Positions 10,308 through 22,103 are shown, counted from the stretch's first letter. The stretch is 58,476 nucleotides of DNA from Mikrocytos mackini (GCA_030180075.1 JASNJN010000082.1:1-58476), one strand, 5' to 3'. The notes: generated from the sequence alone by a model not told the origin. Program-made: numbers and translations.

Positions 10308-11700
10308 GAATTTAGTTTTGACAAAATAAAATCCTGATGTTATTTTATCGTAAGAAATATCCCAATAATAGGATAGATATTGAGTATTCTCATTCTTATT
10401 GTTAAAGTTAATTTAATGTGATATTTGCCGTCGATTAAGGAAAACAATATATAATTTGAATTTATAAATCACCTTATTATAAAATAAATAAATATTCCCT
10501 ATGGTATTGAAAATTAAATTTACTAGAAAATTATCGTATGAAAATATAATATAACCAAACACAAATCAATTTTAATTAAATAATAAAATATAAATCTTTT
10601 GTAAATATTTGTGGGTTTAATGATTTCTAATTTTATTTAAAAAAAATATATTCATAAAATAGAATCAACATAAAATATAATTTTGTATTCAAAATTATGT
10701 ATTTTACATTATTACACCGAACAAAGAGAATTTTTTATTATCAAAAATAGTACGAGGGTTAGTGTATTGTTGTAAGTTTAATTAATAAAACAAACATATT
10801 TATTTAATGTTTTAAAATTAAAAAGTAGAATAATATAACTTTTTAAATACAATAAAAGGCAACCTTTACTTTTTATGGCATTAATAACATTAGCAAAATG
10901 TTTTGTTAATTATTTTAATGTAAATTTTAAACAAAATCGATTTATAGATTATAAAACTTTAAAATCAATTTAAACCTCAGAATCAATATCCTATTAATAC
11001 ACATTTTTTTAATAATTAGCGCAATATGTTTTGAATTTGCGATTTTCAAATAAAATCAATATATAAATAATGTCTGTTTTGAAAAATTATGCTCATGTAA
11101 AGCTTTTTCGTCATTCTTTATGCTTTTAATATATGTTTATGTATTTCTATTTTATAGGGTAGGCGTCTACCTTATAGCATCGTCTTCCCGGTTTTATGAC
11201 ACGAATGGAGTGTTTTAAGAAAAGGGGTAGTTTTCAAGACTCTTAAGTAATAAAGACGTCGTTGGAAACTTTTCTCCGCACATCAATGTAAATATAGTAT
11301 TTATGATATTTTCTGACAGTTTACATCGAACATTTACAAATTTTTAAAAACAAAGTGTGTGTTTATAATCTATGACGAGATTAGTAATAACAATATTTTA
11401 TAAGGTTATCTATTTTGTTTAGATTTCAAATTTAAAATATATAAAGCGATTTTAATGATTTTGAAAATGTTGCATTTTGACCAAAACTTAAAGTTTGGTC
11501 ATTTTCAATTCTTGAGAAATCGCGATATTATCATCATATAAGATGCTATTTAGTTGTTTTAAACAACATAAGATGATTTTCAAAACATCTTATTCAATAA
11601 TTATTAAAATATTCTGAAATAATTTTCAATAAATTAGCTCCTTACCCGTTAAAATCGACCAAACTTGGAGCAACTAAAGCTTCAATTTGACCAATCCGTC
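10308..11700. other. AT-rich stretch, no gene seen
   Basis: Very AT-rich and featureless apart from a brief less AT-rich patch near 11155-11280. I cannot support any feature. Confidence 0.4.
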
Positions 11701-11705
11701 AAAGT

Positions 11706-12083
11706 TCACTGTACCCCCTCACTCTTCCGTTCTAGGAGACGGCTCTTCTCCTTTTCTTTATCTAGATCCTGGATCTCCTCTCTTATCTCTATGATCATTA
11801 ACTCTTTCCAGAGTTCGCTTTTGGGTTTACTCACATCTGCTCCTAACCCGATTTTCTTGTATCGTATCTTGATCTGGGCCATTGTTGGCTCTTTGTTAAG
11901 GTCTCTACCCTTTGTCAACTCCACTGCGAGTCTGTCAATCATGTTAGCCTTGGTTTTAGGCATTGGCTCTCCTTGCAGTCGGACCTTCCAACCAGCTCTC
12001 AGGTCGTTCATTTTCAGGTTCCCAAGTGTTTCCTTGGCCTCGCTAACGAGAATGTTCGATGTCGCCATGTTATGAGGGATCAT
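11706..12083 (-). CDS. Hypothetical 125-residue protein with SAP-like stretch
   Basis: The frame opens with ATG at 12083; a second ATG at 12068 is an alternative start. AAATATTAAATTTTAG lies about 15-30 bp upstream, like other starts in the window. Residues about 22-55 (K-M-N-D-L-R-A-G-W-K-V-R-L-Q-G ... K-A-N-M-I-D-R-L) resemble a SAP helix-extended-helix DNA-binding motif; the last third is charged and probably coiled-coil (E-E-I-Q-D-L-D-K-E-K-E-K). GC is clearly higher than in the flanking DNA, unlike the host genes at 22-27 kb, so it may derive from a mobile element such as a retroelement gag region. No homologue is recognised. Function is unknown; DNA binding is inference. Confidence 0.45.
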   Translation of the reverse strand: MIPHNMATSNILVSEAKETLGNLKMNDLRAGWKVRLQGEPMPKTKANMIDRLAVELTKGRDLNKEPTMAQIKIRYKKIGLGADVSKPKSELWKELMIIEIREEIQDLDKEKEKSRLLERKSEGVQ

Positions 12084-12333
12084 AAGTATTTTCTAAAATT
12101 TAATATTTTAGTTATCTTTTTATGTCATCACTACATAAATGACTAACAAAAACAACTCAAATCTATACAAAACCTTGAATAAAACCATTATTGATTCATA
12201 AATTGTATTAAAAATGCATTTAAAATTCGATCATTATTTGCCTAAATACTACACACATTTTTCAATTTTGAAAAATATATTTTCGACACATCTCGTACAT
12301 ATCGACTTGATAGACAACATCGTCGATTTAAAA

Positions 12334-13010
12334 CAGACATGAGAATTTTAGGTGTTTTCCATACCCGAGCCCGACCCGACCCGAATCAGGTCGGGAGGGT
12401 TGGCACGAGTGCCCACAGCCACAAAAATGTTTCACTATCAATAATTTGAATTTTTTATTTATTTTTCGAAAAAAATAAATGTATCTAGAAAGTTTATTTT
12501 GGTATTTAGAATAAATTATTTTTTACCAAGATATTGTTATTATCGTTCCATAAATCGATATTAACATTATTTTGGAATTTGAATAAATTTGTATTTTATC
12601 ATAAACTATCCTGTCTATATTACATATTTTATATATATAATATCTCTCATGTATTTATCTATAATTTAAAATTAATTTTGTTTCGATTAATCAGATTTTT
12701 GTGATTTTGAAAAAAAAATTGTGGCTGTGGGCACTTTTTGTGGCTGTGAAGAATGGTGCCGGGAGGGTTCGGGTAGAAACTACAAATTTTTTGGTAGTAA
12801 TTTGTGAGTATCGAAGAATTTTGGGCTGGGGTATACTTGGGGACAGGGGCCCAAGTGGAGACATGCCTTTGGTCGAAATTCGAGCCGATGTTGATATTTC
12901 CGGGTGATGTTCGGGGTTGCGTGGGGGTGGAATTCGGACTGTGTGGCAAAATTTCCACATGTTTTACGATAAATTTTAAATTTTATTTGAAAAGACCGAG
13001 CTAAGGGGGT
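12334..13010. repeat. Composite of hAT family A left end and a GC-rich fold-back
   Basis: CAGACATGAG at 12334 is the family A hAT terminus, followed by the usual 'CCCGACCCGACCCG' run, but no matching right end is present. Inside lies an inverted pair, GTGCCCACAGCCACAA at about 12408 and TTGTGGCTGTGGGCAC at about 12720, around an AT-rich core. GC-rich sequence continues to about 12960. It appears to be nested or fused repeats with no complete element. Confidence 0.45.
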
Positions 13011-13212
13011 ACCCAAGGAGTGCTCAGACCAACGCAGTATATCGAAACTAAAGCACATCATAATCGGTACATTTGTAACCCAATGGGCGTGTAATGATTT
13101 ATCTTCGAAAAGCACAGACATTATACCACTGATTATCATTATAACATGCAGTTTGGGGGAATAAACGAAGATATTTCGACGTTGAAGTATAAAATCCTGT
13201 ATGGTTATGGTC

Positions 13213-14524
13213 TATATCTACATAGAGAGCACAATTTGATCTGTTTAATCATACAATATGATATTTGATGAAATAATTACAAAATAAAAAATAGATAAAA
13301 GGAAAATGAAACTTGATTTAGAATAAGTAAATACAGAATAATTAATAATTAGAAATAAATTAATTAATTATCATTGTTCAAAGAATCCATTTCTAAATTA
13401 AACTTTAGATGATTAAGTAGAATGTCGAACCTTATATAATTTAAAATTTTTTTATGGATTTCACAAATTTTATCGAATTAGTAAATAACAACGAAGCACT
13501 TGTTCTCTACTTAATAGAAAAAGGACTACTTCACCAACCTACCACTTGCCACAAGTGTGGCCACACCGAAGTCATTCTACAAAGCTATAGGGACTGAGCG
13601 AACAAATACGTCTTCAGATGTACAAACAGAGAATGCAGAGTGCGGGTTTCAATTCTTCACCATTCGTGGTTTAAAAATACAAAGCTAACCCTAAAGCAAA
13701 TATCAAGTTTCTAGTTTTTCTTTATGCACGATGTCCCTACCAATGCTTTGTCATTTTTTGTGAAATCTCAGCTTCTGACACACTGGCCAACTATAACCGA
13801 TTTACAAGAGAGATTTTCGTTGATTATTTAATCTATAGCGGAGACAATCTAATTGGTGGTGATGGTGTAATAGTCGAAATTGACGAATCAGAATTCGGCA
13901 AAAGAAAGTATAATAGAGGGCATCGTGTTGACGGACAATGGGTCCTTGGTGGTATAGAAAGGGGCAAAAACCCAGGCATGTTTTTGTACCCTTACCATTC
14001 CGAGATGCGGCGACTTTATTACCTATTATTTTGTTGCAATTTCGCCCAGTTACAACCATAATAACCGATTATTGGAGAAGCTATAACGCATTGAGTGAGT
14101 TAGAATATACACATCTAAAAGTTAATCATAGCATTGGATTCGTTTCACCTACAAATCCTCTAGTACATACTAATAAAATAGAAAGTACATGGCGCGCAGT
14201 AAAAGCATCTTTGCCAAGATATGGGGTTAGAAAAGGGAATTACTTTCTCCATTTTACCGAATATATTTACAAAAAAAATATATTAAACCATCAAACCGTT
14301 CGCAGTGGTTCGACATTCTACTTAACCACCTAAAGTTTAATTTAGAAATGGATTCTTTGAACAATGATAATTAATTAATTTATTTCTAATTATTAATTAT
14401 TCTGTATTTATTTATTCTAAATCAAGTTTCATTTTCCTTTTATCTATTTTTATTTTGTAATTATTTCATCAAATATCATATTGTATGATTAAACAGATCA
14501 AATTGTGCTCTCTATGTAGATATA
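13213..14524 (+). mobile_element. Merlin-type DNA transposon with ~196-bp inverted ends
   Basis: 13213-13408 and 14330-14524 are nearly perfect inverted repeats, starting TATATCTACATAGAGAGCAC at the outside and ending ...AATTAAACTTTAG inside. They enclose a decayed IS1595/ISXO2-like transposase gene, which in eukaryotes defines the Merlin superfamily. No target duplication is visible at these limits (left flank TTATGGTC, right flank CTCAGCAT). Confidence 0.85.
13454..14333 (+). pseudogene. Merlin (IS1595/ISXO2-like) transposase, decayed
   Basis: The ATG at 13454 follows AATTTAAAATTTTTTT. The N-terminal part has a zinc ribbon (C-H-K-C-G ... F-R-C-T-N-R-E-C). The DDE core can be followed across frames: V-E-I-D-E-S ... 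G-K-R-K-Y-N-R-G-H-R-V-D-G (first D, about 13877-13931), I-I-T-D-Y-W-R-S-Y (second D, about 14060) and N-K-I-E-S-T-W-R-A-V-K (E, about 14170). Defects are a TGA at 13595-13597, a TAG near 13712, and frameshifts near 13795 and 13970. The protein would not be made intact, although the inverted ends are well preserved. Confidence 0.85.
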
Positions 14525-15598
14525 CTCAGCATAATTTTGAGGAATTAACTTTTCTTTATTTGGATTTTTTTTTATTTTTAATACACTTAAAAGATTTGTA
14601 ATAGTCTGTATTATCATAAATAAATCACATTTATATTTAAAAGCTTTATTATCAATTTTTTTGGTTTTGTAACTTTGAAAATTTAAAATTTTAACATTTA
14701 AATTTTAGAACTTAAAACATGATTTTGAGCCATACTACGTTGTTTCCCAGTCATAAAATCAACAAAATACTTTTATATGCTATAATAAATCGTATAAATA
14801 AATTAAACCATCTTGTATACAATTTATAAAGATAATTACATTTCAAAAATTTAATTTTTAGAAAAATAGTATCAATTTCTTACACAACCAGACATCTCCA
14901 ACACTTTACAAGGAACATGCAACAGTTTTACACCATGCGAGAATCCTGACTAAGACAGATATCATTCTATTATTGAACTAACGAAGATCTATTAAAAGTT
15001 ATCTTATAACTAGGGCTCCCAGAAATGGCTTTTATATTTATATAGGAAATTGCCCTAAAAACGTGCATTATTTGCGCCAAATTGCCTCTAAAACGATGAA
15101 AATCCACCAATTTTATTATAAAATTTGGAAATTTTCTTCCCAAAATAACCTAAAATGACAAAATAATTCTGATTATTTATTAATAACGATATTAAATAAC
15201 TATTAATGATTAATATGGCGAATTTAATTTTTGATTTTTTCGTCAAAATTTTTTATTTGAAATTTACCAGATTAACAACTCAAATAATTCCATTTATTAC
15301 GCCAAATTGCTGATATTTTGACCATTTTAATGATAAAATATCGTTATTATTTATATTTGACAACAAAACGTTTTTTATTGGTATTAACGTTCGTATAGTA
15401 CAAATTTTAAAAAATTAACTACATTTGCTTGTGATGTCTGGTATTTATATTCTAAATTTTTTATGAAGGGGCCGCAAGAGTCCCCCATTCATAAACATGT
15501 TTTGAAATCAACTATTTTACGATTGTATAGGACTTAAACATTAACAATTCCATAAACTTCACTATTGATGAGTCTTTCATTTTTAAAATTTTAATTTT
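14525..15598. other. AT-rich stretch with one possible repeat end
   Basis: No gene. At 15012 a TAGGGCTCCC preceded by CTTATAAC could be a hAT-like left end, but I find no matching right end. 15470-15490 has a small GC-rich patch. Confidence 0.35.
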
Positions 15599-15674
15599 AT
15601 GAACTTCCAACTTCCCAGAATTGAACACTTGATAGCTTGCTTTAACAGTTGGAAGTTTGAATTTGATTCTGAAC

Positions 15675-16057
15675 CAGACATGAGCATTTTCGACGATTTC
15701 CGGACCCGACCCGAACCGAACCGACCCGAAACGGGTCGGGCGGGCTCGGGTCGAAAATCAAAATCATTTTGGCAGTAAAATTTTTGAATTTCTGAAAATT
15801 ATTGATCAAAATAGTGTTATAAAAGTTGGTAAATCAACTTTTAGATTACAGCAAAATAGAATTATCCCTCCAAATATAGTTTATTTCACTTATCTAAATA
15901 TTTAAATGAGTTTAGAAAGTTTAAAAGGCGATATTGTTCATAATTTTGGTCTTTCGTGATTTGTTGATAATTTTTGGCGATTTTTGGACCTTCTTCCGCC
16001 CGAATCCGACCCGATCGGGTCGGGTTCGTGCGGGCGGGTCGGGTACGCTCATGTCTG
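15675..16057. mobile_element. hAT MITE, family A, copy 1 (383 bp)
   Basis: Perfect 11-bp ends CAGACATGAGC/GCTCATGTCTG with 8-bp duplication TTCTGAAC (15667-15674, 16058-16065). GC-rich subterminal runs of CCCGA/TCGGG lie at both sides. It lies inside the N-terminal codons of the Merlin gene. Confidence 0.92.
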
Positions 16058-16642
16058 TTCTGAACTGAACAAATGGTTCCATATTACCGACAATTCATAT
16101 CTCATTACAATCTCAGACATCAACTTCATAGTTTCCCTACCATACACAGAATTTGTCGAGTTTGGAAGAAATGTTGTGATTATGAAGAACTCACACACAT
16201 GCACCGACTGCGGAACATTCTTAACAAAAACTTACTTTATGAATGGACGATCACCTTTCTTTAGATGTAATCGAAAACGATGCCATCGCACTAAACATTC
16301 TTTGTTTACAAACACGATATTCGAAGACAGTAATATAGAACCACAACTTTTGTTCTATATGATCCATTTCTTTGCATGCATGTGAGTTCAAAGTGATGTT
16401 GAACAGACACTGAAAATTGGGGTGAAAGTGTGCGAAGTGTATACAGACTTTTCCATGAGTCTTTATTCTTTTGGTTATCCAAGCGTAACAGTAAGGTTGG
16501 AGGGACTGGAGCAGTGGTTCATGTTGATGAAACTCCATTACCCGAAGACACGGTAACCGCGGGCGAACAAGCCCAAGTAATACGGTATGGGTTATAGGAG
16601 TTGTGGACATTCAACAACGGACAGCAGCATCAGAGTTTTTAC

Positions 16643-17116
16643 CAGTGATGTTCGCAAGAGCATAATAGCTTTTTAAAATAGCTCTTTTCAAAAGGCATAA
16701 TATGCTTTTATCGCGATAATCACGAAAAGCTACAGCGTTATCGCGATAAACCGGATTATACCTAAATTTATGCTTTATGCCGCGATAATATGTCGCCAAA
16801 AATCCAAAAAAGCTACAAAATCCCGATTTTTGCCTATTTTTTGGCCGGCGGCATCGAGGGCATATTTTTGGACAAGGATTTATGCCCAAAATTATGCTCT
16901 GATTTTTTTGTTTTATTGAACATGAAAAATAATTTCGAAAATTGGGCACAAGGTTTCTATGAGATCAGAAACACATTTTCTTTGAAAAAATTTTTTTTTG
17001 AAATTTTTACTTTTTAAAATATGTCCATTATGTCCCGTTTTTATGGCCTATTTTGGCCAAAATAGCTTTTTTGAAAATTATCAAATTATGCTTTTATGCC
17101 TTTGCGAACATCACTG
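16643..17116. mobile_element. hAT MITE, family C (474 bp)
   Basis: Ends CAGTGATGTTCGCAA and inverse, with perfect 8-bp duplication GTTTTTAC (16635-16642, 17117-17124). It interrupts the Merlin frame within the codons S-E-F-L-P-S-R-D. Frames read inside it are not meaningful. Confidence 0.92.
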
Positions 17117-17498
17117 GTTTTTACCATCAAGAGATCACGCCCATATACTCCCCTTTATTATGAAATGGGTCGAATTGGGAACAAAAATACACACCGACGG
17201 CCATAAATCATACGAAATATTGGAAATAATTGGGTTTCAACACCATAAAGTAAACCACTCGCGTGCTTTAGTAAGTCCGACAAGAATACATACCAATCAC
17301 ATTGAAGGTATATTCGGCAATATGAAGCGATTAAAACTTCATTATAATTACCAGTGGACTGACACTATAAATCTTAATTTGATGTGTTCTGAGTGGGTAT
17401 TTGGATATTGCTTTAAAAGTTTCCATAGACCAACAGCGTTTATGGACTCAATAGCCATCTTTAGAGAATTATGGAATTTACCTGTTTTCTATAATTAG

Positions 17499-17824
17499 AT
17501 ATTAACTTATAATTAAATATTATGTTGATGATTAAAACAATTCATATAATTAATAATTCAATTTTATACAAACAGAAAAAATAAAAATATTATAAAATGC
17601 ATCTTTTTATTTCGTAGCATCATAACGAAACAGCCTTATATTCCAATGCTTCTTTATTCTATGCTTTGTATTTCAATTTTTATTACTTTTAAAACAGCAT
17701 CGTTCAGAATTTTTGTTGTATTTGTTTTTTATCTCTTTTTGTTTTCATTTGTCACTTTGTTAATCGCGTGTTTTCCTTTAAATTATATTGTCTTTGTATC
17801 TCTTTCCATTTATCTTTTCGCTAA
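17499..17824. other. AT-rich spacer
   Basis: T-rich on the plus strand towards its right side; no feature supported. Confidence 0.4.
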
Positions 17825-18058
17825 TCACGTCTCTTCCTTTTGTTTGTTGTATGTTTTATCTCTTTGCTTATCAGGACTCTTCCTTTTGTTGTGTGTTTTA
17901 TCTCTTTGCTTATCATGTGTTTTCCTTTTGTTGTATGTTTTATCCTTTTCTGGTTCCATTTTGCTAATCGTCTGTCTACTTTTAGATTGGAGTGTCTTTG
18001 TATCTCTTTCTATTGCATTCGTTACTTCCTTTAAATCATAGTGTCTTTGTATCCTCAT
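17825..18058 (-). CDS. Short Lys-rich ORF with 14-residue repeats (doubtful)
   Basis: ATG at 18058 opens 77 codons. The second half is three imperfect 14-residue units of the form D-K-T-Y-N-K-R-K-T-H-D-K-Q-R, matching an imperfect 42-bp tandem repeat at DNA level (about 17827-17950). Similar Lys/Asp-rich phrases continue beyond the stop in other frames, so this may be a tandem repeat by chance open, or the end of a decayed repeat protein. No family recognised. Confidence 0.25.
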   Translation of the reverse strand: MRIQRHYDLKEVTNAIERDTKTLQSKSRQTISKMEPEKDKTYNKRKTHDKQRDKTHNKRKSPDKQRDKTYNKQKEET

Positions 18059-18457
18059 GTTTGTTGAGTTTCATCAGGCTTATAATTAATCTTTTCATGT
18101 GTATCTCTTTTTTTGTAAATCTTTTATTCTGTTTCTTACCGACAGTTTTTGTTGTAGTATATACGTTTGTTTGATGATAGACTGTGCACTGTCGGGTATA
18201 CAATGATATATGTTGCGTTATACAGGATCTTTGCTGTTTACATGTTTTCTTGAAAATTAAAATTTGAAAACATATAACTATGCGGTTTAGAAGGTTGCTA
18301 TCAAAAGAGAATTTAACCTGATCAAATCATGCAAACCATTACTTAATTTAATATTTGCTAATAACTAAAACTAAAATTTTTGTAAATATAAGATAGAATA
18401 AACCCTGTAAAACACATATCTCGAGTATATAGTGCATTAAAATAAAAGGGTGGGGAC
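18059..18457. other. AT-rich spacer, nothing assigned
   Basis: No gene or repeat ends seen. Confidence 0.4.
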
Positions 18458-19557
18458 CAGGGTTCGGCAAATTCCGTGTTTTTTGGAGGTCGATTCCATG
18501 GGTTGTTCCATCTTAAATTTTTTGGCGGTTAAATTTTTGAAAAGAAAATTTTCTAAACAAAATGAAAAAGTAGGCATTGTACTGGGGGAACAAAAAAATA
18601 TTTTCAAAAATATTTTCCAAAATTTTCATGAGTAGTAAAAACTAGAGGTGAGAATTTGGCCATTTATTGAGAACCGCCCGAACCGACCCGCCGAACGGGC
18701 GGGCGGTTTCACATTTCTTAACCGTTTTATTTTCAGTGAAAAATCTGAAAATTTCGATTTTTTTTAAAAATTTATAAAGAAAAATCATATAAAAATATAC
18801 AAATAAAAACTACTATTGCCTTAAAATTTGCCCAAACTTGTTGAGAATATAGTTTAAATACTTAGAAAATAGAAAATTATATTTGTTTTGGAAATTTCTT
18901 TTTAAAAAGATAAGTCACCTGTTAATGAGAATTTTTTCGGAAAATGACCCCTTCACCGCCCGAAACCGAACCGCGCGGTTCGGTTTCGGGCGGGCGGGCT
19001 GATAATTCTCACCTCTAGTAAACACCCAAAAAATTTAACCTTGTTGCGGAAAATGTTCGAAAATGACATATGTTGAAGATCTGAGTTTTCTATATTAGAT
19101 AAGTTTCAAAGTCCTCACATGTGAGATATCTGAACCACATAATTTTTTAATTTATGATGTAAAATACAGTAAAATATAAAATGAATTTCTATGTATCCCA
19201 AACTCGTCTAAACCCAAATGGTCCTAGTTTGTGATGATTTGGCATGAATATGGGTTGTTTCGAGATATCAAATAAGGGTTGCATGGAAGATAAATGAAAC
19301 TTTTTTCAAAAAACACAAAGAATCCAAATGAAAATCCTTAAATTATTAAAATATTTCTTGTTTAGTTACTATTCGTCAAATAATTCCTTCCATGTGTGTT
19401 TAAGATCATATGATTATTAGGAAACGACTTCACACCGACCAACGAAGAAAGTGTTTGAATATTTTTCGAAAACACTAAAAAGACAGAATCAAAAAATTTG
19501 CCCCTGATTCCGTGGATTATTCTGCGTTTTACGACATCCCGAATTTGCCGAACCCTG
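18458..19557. mobile_element. hAT element, family H (1100 bp, contains a nested MITE)
   Basis: Ends CAGGGTTCGGCAAATTCCG and the inverse form, flanked by GTGGGGAC on the left (18450-18457) and GTGGGANC on the right (19558-19565, with an N). The terminus fits the hAT pattern. About 725 bp remain after removing the nested MITE; no transposase can be read, so it is non-autonomous. Confidence 0.8.
18643..19017. mobile_element. hAT MITE, family I, complete copy (375 bp)
   Basis: Ends TAGAGGTGAGAATT and inverse, with near-perfect 8-bp flanks GTAAAAAC / GTAAACAC. Subterminal GC-rich CGGGCGGG runs on both sides. Inserted in the family H element; a truncated copy is at 614-868. Confidence 0.85.
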
Positions 19558-19740
19558 GTGGGANCNCACTTTCCTCGTAAATAATCTGTAATTTTAAGAG
19601 TTTATCATTTCTCGGGAAATAGGGGAATAAATTGTTTTTCTTTATATTTTGTAAAATACAGGTATGGAGAAATGGGAACTCTATTTTTCAACAATTTTTT
19701 TTTAATTTTTTAATTATACTTTTTAAAAAAATGAAAATTG

Positions 19741-19880
19741 TTGGGCTAGCCCAAAATCTTTGAGTGTCCAGCCCATATAAAAATATTGGACTGGACCAAC
19801 GTACAGCCCATGGGCTAGCCCAAAAATGGATAAAAAAACGTACAGCCCATGGTCCAGCCCAAAATTGGGCTGGCCCAAAT
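19741..19880. repeat. Cluster of GGGCTAGCCC-type palindromes
   Basis: Within 140 bp there are several copies of the palindrome GGGCTAGCCC or GGGCTGGCCC and CAGCCCATGG, with the phrase ACGTACAGCCCATGG repeated twice. It stands out in AT-rich flanks. No enclosing terminal repeats were identified. Confidence 0.6.
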
Positions 19881-19899
19881 TTTTTCCACTCTCACTAAT

Positions 19900-21600
19900 A
19901 AGAACCAAAGCAATCAAACTAGCCGTCCTATCGGTACTCTTATCATCTAATCGAAACCATTAACTATTTTCAAAAAATTTTATAAAAGCAAATAAAAATA
20001 CTAGTGATTGACATAGGCCACATAAGGGGAAATATGTGATTTTTTTCAAATGACATATATTCCAAACCCTACTAATTATGAATATCCTTATTAAAATACA
20101 ACTCCTAGTTCTTTTAACAAGATGTTAGAGATATCTGAAAATGACGAGCCCGACTTTTTGTACTCGTTTATTTTCTTTATTATATCTTCTCAGAGCATAG
20201 GGTGTCTTAGAATAATAGATGGAAATCACCGTGCAGGACGATTTCTTTAATTTCTAAATAAGAATTAACAACCAAAACTTTGATAAGAAAATGGCAATTA
20301 GTCTTTGTATTTCTGTTATTTGCTATTTTCTTTGGTCTATCTATAGAACTAGTAGTTAGAGATGTTATAATGAATTGTCATGTAGAAGATTCACATCAGC
20401 ATACAAAGGGTAGGTTATATCACTATCCAATGTCGTTAAGTATTCTATCTTGCCGGGTAAAAGTCTTAAAGAAGTCATACCGCGGCTGTGGGCTCTTTTC
20501 TTGGTTTCCAAAATCACGCTAGAAAGTAATGCTATAATATACGAGTTGACCCTGTTATGTCAAATCAGAAGTGATATTTTTGGTACTTTGTCCCCAAAGA
20601 CCCGAATTTTCTTGCATTTGAGTTTTTTAAAATGTTAAACCAGTTATATCTTGACAACAATTCATTTTGTCCATAATTATGTTAAAAGATGCAAAACTTG
20701 CCTCGACATACACATCAAAGACAGCATTCATATTATTTCAAAAAAGACCCCGATATAGCCTTTAGTAGAAATGATGGATACAAAAGACACATCTAATTAA
20801 ATATAACGAACATAGAAAAGTGACTACCGAAAAAAACCCAAATCTATAACTTTGTTTACTCGGAAATGTTCTGCATATAAACGGGCCAGGCTTAACCAAT
20901 AAAATATTAGCAATTTGAGGTCCTATAAAGAAGAGTAGAGTGTGGTATGCACGCTATATTCTTCAATAACAAGAATATAACCACATAAAGTTATTATTGA
21001 AGTGAGATGAAGATACAATGGTATAAGTTTAAAATTCATTACAAATTTACAATGTTTATAAATTCAACGAGATTAGCTGATTAGACCCCAGCCCCATTTA
21101 GACTCTCACTATACGAGCACTTTGTATGTACTGAACATCTAGCAGCGCCACCACAACACTACAATCAACTCCAAATATAACAAAGTCATCAAAAGGTATT
21201 GTCGTGTCCCGAGTTTGGGATAGTACCTTTTAAGGCTGCTGTGAATAGAGAGTTGGTGGTCCCTGTTGTTGAAAACCGGTTATGATTGAACTTTTGTAAA
21301 AAATAATATTTATAAATACTTAGTAGGGCCCAAGACAGTTAAACTCTTTTATTTAGAGAAGGTATAACGGGTCCTAATGACTATGTAGTGTCATACTCTT
21401 CCTTCTAATGACTGTAATACGTCAGGTATATTTTCCTCTGTAATTTTATTCGGCTATCACAAATTATCACGTGTATCGGATGTAATAGAATTTTATTGAA
21501 ATTTGAAGTTGAATTTTCCGAACTCTGAAATTTTCTTTAAAATAAAAGTTATGAAAATGCATAATAAACACATATATTTTGGCTATAAAAATGGTTAAAT
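19900..21600. other. Intergenic stretch, no gene supported
   Basis: About 20012-20075 has a decayed family D-like MITE (CCAAACCCTA right end). 20280-20640 holds short open frames without ATG starts. 21090-21480 is less AT-rich and could be part of an old retroelement, but no domain is recognisable. Confidence 0.3.
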
Positions 21601-21670
21601 TAAAGGGTGGTGAAATTTTAACTCTGATATTTTTAAAAAAATATTGTTATTTTTTGATGTAAATGAAGTA

Positions 21671-21889
21671 TGTTGTTTCCCAGCGCGTTTTAACATCAAC
21701 TTCGGGCTCGGTTTTTTATTTTATGATCTTATTAAAAAAATTACCTTTATAATTTGAAGTTTTTTTAAAATTTTAAATTTTGGGTGAGAATTTTAAAAAT
21801 TATTCGGTTATAAAAGAAAAAAATTTAACAAGACTTCAAATCAAAAAACTGAGCCCGAAACATATGTTTAAATTCGCTGAGAAACAACA
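21671..21889. mobile_element. MITE with TGTTGTTTCCCAGC ends, copy 1
   Basis: Inverted ends TGTTGTTTCCCAGC and GCTGAGAAACAACA, each flanked by TA, fitting a Tc1/mariner-like TA duplication. The interior contains 'GGGCTCGGTTTTTTATTT' and its inverse. The related copy is at 40929-41151. Confidence 0.65.
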
Positions 21890-22103
21890 TATGTCGCGCG
21901 CGATATTTTAACTCCAATTTTTTTTCAAAAAATTGGAGTTAAAATATCGTGAACCTAAATTAAACATAGCTGATTTTTTGTTTCTACAAAATATTAGATG
22001 TCAATAGATAATCCTAGTTGGCTATTCTAAACAACCCACTTCAACAACATATAACCAGAAAACTCCACAATTTAATTACAAATCTTTATTTATATATTTA
22101 CAT

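Larger units (their letters stand above)
15599..17498 (+). pseudogene. Second Merlin-type transposase gene, split by two hAT MITEs
   Basis: The ATG at 15599 follows TTTTTAAAATTTTAATTTT. Removing the two MITEs (with one duplication copy each) leaves a coherent gene: N-terminal region, zinc ribbon (C-T-D-C-G ... F-R-C-N-R-K-R-C, 16200-16280), first catalytic block V-H-V-D-E-T-P (about 16520), the R-G-R and W-V-I-G-V-V-D blocks (about 16556-16610), second D in K-I-H-T-D-G-H-K-S-Y (about 17190) and E in T-N-H-I-E-G-I-F-G-N-M-K (about 17300). Further defects are a TGA at 16383-16385 and at least one frameshift between the first D block and R-G-R. No inverted ends were found around it. It is related to the 13.4 kb gene but not a close copy. 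Confidence 0.85.

Noticed and set aside
12780-13139. 119-codon minus-strand frame and its overlapping partners
   Set aside because: Several frames are open at once on both strands because of GC-rich repeat sequence; no start context and no domain.
13205-14532. 8-bp duplication expected for the Merlin element
   Set aside because: TTATGGTC and CTCAGCAT do not match at the visible ends; the real limits may differ or the flank has changed.
16611-16949. 112-codon minus-strand frame
   Set aside because: It lies almost entirely within a MITE with precise ends and duplications.
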